A stretch of DNA of 64,000 nt, taken from contig OZ020258.1 of NCBI GenBank assembly GCA_963971285.1, positions 4,960,001 through 5,024,000 on the forward strand, in the 5' to 3' direction. Shown piece by piece: positions 25,701 to 34,300 of the stretch (the first letter of the stretch is position 1; every line of letters begins with the position of its first letter). The position numbers were made by a program, and so were the translations under genes. The notes under the pieces are model-generated. The model was not told where the DNA came from, did not search any database, and saw only the letters and a list, made by a program, of their open reading frames with translations. The stretch comes from Astropecten irregularis (lineage: Eukaryota; Echinodermata; Asteroidea; Paxillosida; Astropectinidae).

Positions 25701-28700
25701 CTTTCTGTCTTAACGTGCAGATTGTACAACAAGGAGTCTGTGCTTGAGTACCTTTTGGACAAATCAACGAGCGACTCGGCCCAGCACATCAGAAGTCTTA
25801 AGGTAAGTTGACATTCCAACCCGGTAAACTGTCCAAGAAATCCAGTGAAGGGGAAAAAAATAAGTCTGAGGAATTTGTGCAAGAACTCTCCATCAGGCTA
25901 AAGCAGGCATAATTATTGGAGAAAGATAATTGGGACACGCTAACTTAGCTGGATAGCATGATAGTCTGAGTTTTAAGTGGATGCTCATCACAATTCTCAG
26001 ATTCTTGGGGGTTTATATCCAGTCTGTGAATTTTCCTGAACGAAGATAATTGACTATTAAGGTACACCGCCAACATACATGTAGGGCTGGAGAGCTCAGT
26101 TGGTTAGAGCCCCAATATGGTATTCCGGAGGTCGCTGGTCGAATCCCGCTCTAGTCAATTGACCCCGTCAGTTTACCCTTGTGGCTATTTTATAATGATA
26201 ATTTTCCTCAACGTTTGCCACCAAAGCTAGGACACATGATTGAGAAGAATCCCTTCTTCTTCCTCTGTCATATGTCCTAGACATTCAGCTCCGTTGCTGT
26301 GAGCCAATCCAGCGTGTCATTGTCGAGGTCGATTAGCCCACCAACACCATTTGGTGGCTGGTATATGGGGCAGCTGGTCAGCACATGTTCCACAGTCTGT
26401 GATGGATCCCCACACTCACAGGGGGCACTGTCTTTGAGGCCCCACTTTGAGGCTTCACTAAAAATCCCTTCTATTGCCTTGTGTTTGCTCTCAGGATGTG
26501 AAGGAGTTGAAGATGACCACCAACCCGGCCTTCGATAAGCACAAGGAGAGGAATGGAGGCTCCTACCAAGATGAAACCAGTCAGTACATCTGCCCGGTAA
26601 CCGGCCTACAGATGAACGGACACTACAAGTAAGCCGGAAGAAATTCCTTGAACCTAGGCCCTTTTCCAAACCTCGGCTCCGGCTCAGGCTCAGGCTCTGG
26701 CTCCAGCTCGGTCATCCATATGCTGAAAAATAATACAGGTTGTGGTTTTTCACTAAAGCTGTAGCTCTGTTTTCCTTTTCTAACCAGAGAACCTACCTCC
26801 GAACCGCAGCCAAAAGCCTCTATTTTGAGCCCTGTTATTTTAAAATTGACTCACGAAATGGAGCCAGAGCTGGAGCCTGAGCCGGAACCGAGGTTTGTCA
26901 AAGGGCCCTTTTGTCATGTGACAGTCAATTTGTGTTTTTCTTTTATGGCCAAGTCACATTTTCTACGGGCGACGTGAATTCTTGATATCTGCGGCCAATA
27001 GCAATTATAGGGTCGCCTCAGTATTTCCACGGTCACATACTGTAGCGGTCACATTATGTTTAGGGTCGCCACACGGCCTCAGCCATTGATGAACAACCAG
27101 CACCATCTGTATATAACTCTCTGTCTATAACATTATGACAGATAATGAAAGGTAATAAACGCGGTGTACATAGTGCCTGCTCCACTCATAGCACAGACAG
27201 CAACAGGGGCCATACGGATAGCATGTGTCGGGTGTATGGGAACTGTGTGCGTGCCTTGCTTTGCCCACAGTGTGTGCAACATACCGCAAGGCCACCACAC
27301 GCTTGACGTACGGCCGCCGTAGAACTGTTCTACGGCATGACTACGACGAGTCTAATTGCTATGGTCAACGTAGAAATGAAGAGAGTTATAACTCTGCGCT
27401 ATAATTCTATGGCCATCCCTACAGCCTGTCAAAAAAATTGGGGCGACCTTACGGCTGCCACAAGTATCTCGCGATTTCAGGTAAGTACGGCCGCCGTATG
27501 CTAGCCGTAGACAGGTGTAGAGCAAATATGAATGAGCCGTACCAATGAATCCTTTATAATCTAAATTTACAAATCAGGATAGGCTGTGTATGAAGTGAAA
27601 AACCCTTGGCCCTACTGAGGCCAGTAAAGTTTTGGACTGAAAACTGTGCTCCATTATCTATTTCAAAATTGATGTTGATTGCCTGATTGCAACTGGATGG
27701 TTTCAGTTTGTATTCGTGTGTTGTATCACAATTTAGCACCTGAATTCTCTTCACTTTAATATAAATTGTGTTCGTCTGATTAGTCTTGATTTTTGTTTTG
27801 ATTTTCTTTAATGGTGTAGGTTTTGCTTCCTGTGGGGTTGCGGATGCGTCCTGTCTGAGAAAGCGTTGAAGGAGGTGAAGTCAGACGTTTGTCATAAGGT
27901 AAAGATTGCATCCATCGCACAACTGTCTACCGTGGCTGTAAAGATTTAAGTCATTAAGAAGTGAACAAATAAAAATTGACTGGAGTTAGATTCAAACCAG
28001 TGACCCCCAGAATACCATATTGGCACTCTTTATACCAACTGAGCTATCCAGCCCTAAGAGGTGGAAAGAAAACGGCATGCAGCTTGGATTTGAGGCTTTG
28101 CATGGTTACACTTATGTGGCTCGGTTTGCGGAAACACCATGTAATATATCTTTCGTACATCTTATTTCGTCGCACTTCTGGTTAGGTCTGCTCTCGTCTG
28201 CTGATGATGACTAGAGCAGGCTCGTCAAAACGTTGAGACCTAACCAGAAGTGCGACTAAATAAGAAGTGCGAAAGTACAAATGAATATTGCATGGTGATA
28301 TCACAAACCGATCCACATGCAGCATGGATGTTTTGAGTCAGATTTGCCGATGAAAATTCAACGAAACTAAGACAATGCGAACGTGCGGATCCTTGATATT
28401 AGAAAGATATTTGTGAAAATGTCGTCCCTGATTCTGTCTCTTTTGCAGTGTGGCTCTGCCTATGACATTGAGGACTCTGTCATCCTGAACGGAAGTGTGG
28501 AGGAGGTCAACGACCTGAGAGACAAGATGGAGGACAAGAGAGCCAAAGCCAAGGCTGAGAAGGTACATACATGTGGCTACGGCTGTGACTAATACACACA
28601 TTGATTGCACAGAAACGGCCAAGCCAGTATTCATACAGACTAGGCTGTGACTTAATACCCTCATTGACTGCACTGAAAACTAGAAACAGCCCAGCCAATA

Positions 28701-29509
28701 TTGTTCATATTGACTATGGCTGGGACTTATACATTGACTTGACTGAAACAGCCCACTTTCTTTCAACGTATGACCATGTCGATATTCATGAATAGACATG
28801 TGATGGCATAGACCCTATTCACAGTGCATCCATCTTGTCACCTTCCTTTTGTACCCGTTGGAAAAGATAACACCAATTCTAAAGAGAAAACGGGTACCAG
28901 ACTATTATGAATCCAAGCCTCAGTTTTATTGCACTGCTTCGAATGCAGGATGGATGCACCGTGAATAAGGCCTATACAACCCTTCCCACTGGGTGTTCTC
29001 AAAGAACTTAATGCAGCAGAATGCAGGGTCATAAGTTCGTCAATAGTGATTTCATCGTGTTAATAATTGTTATGTCTTGTTGAACAATCAATGCAGACCA
29101 AATAATGACATGTCCTCCCTGTTTATTACCGCAGAAAGCAAAGAAGGCTCAGAAAAGGAAATTAGAGACGTCCTGCACAGCGACATCAGCAACCGCAGAC
29201 GATCAACCAAGCACGTCAAAGGAATCCAAAACAGACACAGACAAGCCAACCAATGGACAGGCAGCATCATCCAAACTGACCAATGGGACGGCATCATCAT
29301 CCAAACTGACCAATGGCTTCAAGGCTGGCTCTAGCAAAGTGACCAATGGTAGTGGAGCATCTTTGAAATCGGACAAAGGAAGCACGGATAAGACCTTCGA
29401 TCACACCAAGAGTGCCGTGTATAAGTCGCTGTTTTTGCCCAAAGACCAAAAGAACAATCACGGAGGTCACTGGGTGACATATAATCCATATTACGCCATG
29501 TCAAAGTAG
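22713..29509 (+). CDS. RTF2: RTF2, replication termination factor 2 (7 coding exons)
   Basis: Exons 22713-22781, 23700-23794, 25721-25802, 26495-26628, 27820-27898, 28449-28562 and 29135-29509 join without phase errors into 315 codons plus a stop; human RTF2 is about 306. All introns are GT-AG. The start MGCDGGTIPRRDELV is the family's hallmark N terminus. ACELGRLYNKE (residues about 50-60) and a degenerate RING/U-box-like zinc region follow at about 114-156 (ICPVTGLQMNG, CFLWGCGCVLSEKAL, CHKCGSAY). Then come a Lys-rich stretch near 180-200, a Ser/Thr/Lys-rich tail and AVYKSLF with a HWVTYNPYY terminus. In the family, RTF2 is a nuclear replisome-associated protein: fission yeast Rtf2 acts in fork-barrier termination, and human RTF2 is removed from stalled forks by DDI1/2 and the proteasome. 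A downstream AATAAA is at 30437. Intron 2 is rich in repeats, and intron 3 ends in an antisense retrotransposon piece. Confidence 0.95.
23106..23300. repeat. Two small fold-backs in RTF2 intron 1
   Basis: TAGCCCCACTA near 23106 and TAGTGGGGCTA near 23190 form one inverted pair. TACTTCTAGATTTAGAAGGCT (23248) and AGCCTTCTAAATCTAGAAGTA (ending 23298) form a second, 21-base perfect hairpin with a short loop. Confidence 0.7.
23309..23567. mobile_element. TTAA MITE family A, left-truncated
   Basis: Begins in AAATGGTGTATTTATCCAG and ends ATTACTACCTTTAA in RTF2 intron 1. Confidence 0.75.
24560..24835. repeat. Minisatellite built on GGAGGATTCAGGAT
   Basis: GAGGATTCAGGAT or AAGGATTCAGGAT recurs at least five times at roughly 55-65-base spacing in RTF2 intron 2, with GTGAGGACCACTTGAGGA-like spacers. 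Confidence 0.75.
25171..25317. mobile_element. 147-bp MITE with GGGGCCGATTTCACTAACGC ends
   Basis: GGGGCCGATTTCACTAACGC left; GTTAGTGAAATCGGCCCC right. Fragments are at 38015-38112 and 50170-50275. It adjoins a second MITE (25318-25540, GGGGTCAATTTCACC / GTGAAATCGACTCC), and both sit inside a GGAGGGCCTG repeat. Confidence 0.75.
26092..26170 (+). mobile_element. tRNA-derived SINE head
   Basis: A-box-like GAGAGCTCAGTTGGTTAGAGC and B-box-like GGTCGAATCCC, then TCTAGTCAATT. Same family as copies at 27961, 37428, 44808, 47553, 52190, 54575 and 59555. Confidence 0.7.
26262..26494 (-). mobile_element. 5'-truncated LINE fragment, C-terminal end of reverse-transcriptase ORF
   Basis: Reading minus, codons from 26494 to the stop at 26277 give CECGDPSQTVEHVLTSCPIY followed by a short tail. 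The C-x-CG-x(6)-H-x(4)-CP pattern closes many Jockey/CR1-type LINE ORF2 proteins. A GAAGAAGAAGGG-like purine tail follows. The fragment stops exactly at the acceptor of RTF2 exon 4 (exon begins 26495). Clade is uncertain. Confidence 0.7.
26656..26909. mobile_element. MITE, 'GGGCCCTTTTCC' family, complete
   Basis: AGGCCCTTTTCCAAACCTCGG left; CCGAGGTTTGTCAAAGGGCC right; GAACCGCAGCCAAAAGCCTC inside. Lies in RTF2 intron 4. Confidence 0.8.
27961..28057 (-). mobile_element. tRNA-derived SINE head
   Basis: Minus-strand A box GGATAGCTCAGTTGG and B-box-like GGTTTGAATC, with GACTGGAG / TTGTTCAC body words. Confidence 0.7.
28800..28985. mobile_element. MITE, 'CCTATTCACAGTGCATCCATC' family
   Basis: CCTATTCACAGTGCATCCATC left; GGATGGATGCACCGTGAATA right. 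GTACCCGTTGGAAAAGATAAC inside. Copies at 11760 and 48655. Confidence 0.75.
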
Positions 29510-30556
29510 ACAGTCGGGGGAAAAACGAAGCCAGATGAAAAGACTGCTTTGGAATTATTATAAACTCAAACCCCAAGGAAATGAACCTATCTAGTATAAA
29601 GCCCCTCCCACTGCACACATGGGTAATGAATATGCATGTCTCTCCTATGCCACACTGCTGTGATTGGTCAGAAGTATTAGGGGCGGTCCTTTATTGGACC
29701 ACTCTATTATAGTGGGTTACTATCCTGAATGATGTAATCATTGTAATGTCCAACCGAGCAAAGCACTCATATGGCAAACATACACTTTGGAATCGGACCA
29801 AATTTGGCCGGCAAACCAGTATTGTGTCCTGCTGAGTCCAACTTTACTGGAGAACAATTCTGATAAATGTTGTGTTGTTTTAAGATTTGTGTGGTTTGGT
29901 AAAATCACAAATAACAAAGATTAGTTACGGCACCCGCTAGCTCGGTCACTTTATTACTTTATAGCATCTGCACTAGTAAGCAGGAGGACGTGGGTTCGAA
30001 TCCCACCTGAGCCAAAATATTATTTCTCCATGTGCACTCAAATAGCACTCTAATAGTGTAGAGGTCATCTACGCTGGTGAAGGGTAATAGATAATGTGCA
30101 TAATTCAATTTTCCCCCAAAAAAATCAATTGAGAGTTGTGGTTTAAATTTTGTAGCAAAATGTTCAGAGTACTACCGTCACTCTTTAGGTTGACATAACG
30201 TTTTTGCCACTTTGTATTTACACAAAAAGCTCAATAGGAATGTCAATTGTGATTACCAGTAAATGGAGTATTTGGAGGAAAAATATCACCCTCAGAAAAT
30301 ATTAATTGTACACCATCTTTCAACTTTTCAAGTGAAAAACTATTTTTGAGTGAATTTGTGTAGGAAGTTGTATGTTACATTTACATTTTTTTCTCTCTCT
30401 TTTTACTAAATTAAAAAAGAAATGTACAAAGTTGTAAATAAATGAAGAGAAATAGACATTGTCTAGTTGTGTTTGTTTTTACAGCATTACTGTTAATACC
30501 TTTGTTTATATTAACTAAAAAGACCTCACTCCTAAAAAATAACCTGTCTACCATTA
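29510..30556. other. RTF2 3' flank, no further gene
   Basis: Probably RTF2 3'UTR in part. 29935-30016 is a tRNA-like fragment: A-box-like GCTAGCTCGGTC and a perfect T-arm GTGGGTTCGAATCCCAC, but the acceptor stem pairs poorly, so it is not called as a tRNA gene. A poly(A) signal candidate AATAAA (30437-30442) is followed by a GT-rich run (CTAGTTGTGTTTGTTTTT). Confidence 0.5.
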
Positions 30557-30926
30557 TTAAAGGTAGTATCATACTTTGCCATACCGAAACAGAAATCTTC
30601 TCAGATTTACCTATAACACATAGGGTAAAAAAATGGTGATGGTAGAAACATACTGTTGAATTGAAGTTTAATTTGTGCGCCTGAAATGCTGTATTTATCG
30701 AGAAGAGTAAAACCAATGACCAAAAACAATTTTGATCTTTTAAAGATAAAAAATAACCGTGAAAAGTGGACGGTTTTGACCATTTTCTAAAAAAAGTGGG
30801 CACTAGCTGTGTGTATGTATGAGACTGAACATTTCACAGATGACTGATCGATCTTCCTTTATATTTTTGCCCAAGAATGTGCATTTCTGTGACAAAAACC
30901 AAAGTTAAGTATGATATTACTTTTAA
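30557..30926. mobile_element. TTAA MITE family A
   Basis: TTAAAGGTAGTATCATACTT left; TATGATATTACTTTTAA right. Confidence 0.8.
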
Positions 30927-31174
30927 CTTGGACTATAGTAACAATTTAAGAAATATTTTGGGTGTGCATTGAACGTTGCAAGTGAAATTTCTAGTTCTCA
31001 TGTGTATTCCCTGTTTGCAATTTGCATGCAGTGTCAGCCATTTTGTTTCCAACTTGGGGACCTCCTATGTTGCAACTACTCCTCACACCTGCACACAGAG
31101 CCTTTTCATAACTTTATCCCTTTATTGGTCTACGAAATAATTAGGGGAAACATAAAAAATAAAGGATAAAAAGT

Positions 31175-31272
31175 GAACAGCGACCTCATGCGACCACCTT
31201 TATATGCAAATTAGCTGAAAGATGTATAATTTGCATATAATAATGGAAACAAAACACATGAGGTCGCTGTTC
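31175..31272. promoter_or_regulatory. Nested palindrome with paired octamer motifs upstream of fusion gene
   Basis: Outer perfect inverted repeat GAACAGCGACCTCATG (31175-31190) and CATGAGGTCGCTGTTC (31257-31272). Inner perfect pair TATATGCAAATTA (31201-31213) and TAATTTGCATATA (31227-31239). Each inner arm carries ATGCAAAT, the octamer bound by POU/Oct factors. It lies 102-199 bases before the start codon at 31374, so it may be promoter-proximal; it could equally be a small MITE. Confidence 0.5.
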
Positions 31273-31373
31273 AACATTGTATCACACAAAAAGTCAAAAC
31301 AAGACAAAACTTTTTGTACACAACTGCTGCATCCAGATTTGTTTTTCTCGTCAGAAAATAATTCTTCAGAGAC

Positions 31374-34300
31374 ATGTCGTCTGAAAATCGGAGCGTAAAA
31401 ACTGAGGACGACGAAGACAAATTCCACATGATTTTGTTGAGATTACTGAAGGAGGAAGACAACAAATACTGTGCAGACTGCGACGCGAAAGGTATGAAGA
31501 ATTGATTGAATCAATGATGTCTGAAACATGTTCTATAGCCCATGAAATTAGCCTTACTTGATTCAATCAATGTCATTGTGTACCAACTGCACTGAACCCT
31601 AGTCCGAGTAACTTTTAACATTTGGACATGATCTGGTGATAGGAGGGTCCAAGTACCTTGTTTGCATTAGAGTGGCAAGAGCTCCATTTTGCCTCTACCC
31701 TGAGTCAAAATCCTGTGATTTCACCCGCTCCAAAACGATCCTAAAATGGGCAAGAATTCCACTGACGGCCATGACGGAAAAAAAGTTATATCCTCTAAAA
31801 GTTAACTTACTGGATACAAGTTAGGACCAACTTCAATCTCAGGAGTGGAAAGCTGGGTAGCACATCTGGAAAGTGAGTTTTACGGGGTATTTTGGACCCA
31901 CACTTCAGAGCAGTAGCGCACAACGGGGGCAGCCATTTTCTATCTGTGAACTTATGTGTGGTGCGCATGACAGAGGGCAAAGGGCACTGGAGCTGTTGAA
32001 TATTGATGTTCAGGAGGGACCATTGTTTGGCGGGGGGCGGGGGCGGGTGGGGGTGTTTAGTGTGAGGTAATAACGGTAGGAAAATTCAGGGAGGGTTTAG
32101 GTGTGGGGATTTCAAAATAGCATTATTCTAGGGACATTTTTGGAAGGTTTGAATTGAATTGCAGTACGCAGCTTAGATTTAACCATTGCATATTGGGACT
32201 CCCCCGCCAATTTTACTTGACCTTAACTTCAAATGGAACATATTAACCTTCTTCTGACAGCAAGCGCTCGTGTGGCGTGCTCAGATAATCCATTGCATTT
32301 GTAATAATATTGTTGTTTCTTCCACAGCCCGGGTTCGAATCTCAGTGAGATCAAGGTAAAAAAAATTGGAAAATAAGAGTGAGAATGTAGGGGAGGAAGG
32401 GATATAGGAGAGGTAGGAGAGAAGAAAGAAGTGTAAAGAGGGCGTTTTTTTTTTTTTTTTTTTTAATTTGCCCCCTTTTTTTTAAACCTCTCCCCCTAGT
32501 CACTGAGCCCCCTCTCACACCTAAAAACCCTCAAAATAGATTCCCCCCCTTCTGAACTTGTCAAATATCCAAAAATTAGGTCAATTTGGCCATGGCCGTC
32601 AGTGGAATTTTTTCCCTAAAATGTCTCATGCAGCCAGCTATGCCTATGGACCAAGGGAGAATTGGAGTTTCCAATAATGACAAGGTTTACTCATATTTTT
32701 GGAAGAAAAGAAGAAATGATAATGTTCTGTGGTCGTAACATAAACAAGTTTGTTTGTTTGTTTATAAAATGAACCTCACCGCAATTATTTCTTCCACTGC
32801 AGATCCTCTGTGGTCGTCATGGAATCTGGGCATATTCCTGTGTAGTCGCTGTGCTAGTTTTCATCACACTCTGGGCGTGAACATATCTAGAATCAAGTCA
32901 GTGGATTTAGACACATGGACAGCAGAACAGATTATGGTCAGTGCCTTCCCATAAACACACCATATAAAGTGAAAAGCCTAGTTCATACTTCATGGAAATT
33001 TGCCATGCATAACAATAAAAGTCTTTTCACATGACGCTAAAAAACTCTCAACCATTGAGAAATTCTCTCATGGGTCTGGACCTCAAGGATTCACCAGGGA
33101 CATCGGTCACTCTCATAAGCATTGGTATCCTTTCACACGATTACACTTATGTAAGATTTCGCAACCGTAAGAGAATTTCTAAATGGTTGAGAGTTTTTTT
33201 TAGCGTTGTGTGAAACATTGTGAAAAGGCCTTAAGAAAACATTCTTGTGTCACCAACATTTGCTATGCTTTTCCAATTTATGTGAAGTATAAGGTAGAAC
33301 AGGGCTTAATAAGGGCCTTTTCCCAAACCTCAGCTCAGGCTCTGGCTTCGTCTCTGTCATCCATCATGCCCATACTGCCATATGTTGAAAATATAGGTTA
33401 TGGCTTTTAATTAATTGAAGCTGAAACTCTGTTTCTATTTCAATACAGCGAATAAGTTTCCAAACCGCAGCCGAAAGCCTCTACCATATTTGTCTACTGG
33501 TGTTAATTTAGAATGGATGACATGGACTTGGAGGTGCCGAGGTTTGGAAAAATGGAAAGGCCCTAAATCTCTCTGATTGAAGGAGTTGAATTGGATTAAA
33601 TGTTATATGTATGAGACACATACCTGTACTGAAGTTTGATGTAGCAACACATAAACTTGACACTGGAAAATGTCCAACAAAACTTAAATTTAGAGGCAGA
33701 AATATCTTTTCATTGGCCTCTATTTTCATTGTCATATCTTTTCATTCCACCATCTTCAATGTATTGAAGTCCTGTATTGTGTATGCATTGACATGTATCT
33801 TGACTTGTTGTTGATTCTGTATTTGACAGAGCGTTGAGAATGGAGGAAATACACTCGGACGTAGAATCTACGAGAAGCATCTTCCTGAAGATTTCAAGAG
33901 ACCAACAACTGACTCGTATCCTTTAATTAATGGAAATGTTATTAATGGAAATGCCTGGCCTGGTTATTGCCTTGGTGCCCTTGGTAATGGCCTTGGTGGC
34001 CCTGGTCATTGCCTTGGTGCCCCTGGTCATTGCCTTGGTGCCTCTGGTCATTGTCCTGGTGCCTGTGGTCATTCCCTCATCAGAGTAGCAAATACTAAAC
34101 ATAATGAGCAGCCACTGAAAATAATTTGACTCCATTGGCATCAGTGGCCACAATTCTTTAATTGGTCAGTGAGCTATTCAGTAATCGCACATATCAGTGG
34201 CCACATTTTCTCATTGGCCTGTGAGCTATTCAGTTATCACACAGTTCAGTAGCCATTTTCTCACAGGCCTGAAAGCTATTCAGTTATAGCACAGATGAGT

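Noticed and set aside
29935..30016. tRNA gene candidate with perfect T-arm
   Set aside because: Acceptor stem pairs at only about four of seven positions and the D/anticodon region is irregular; better read as a SINE remnant.
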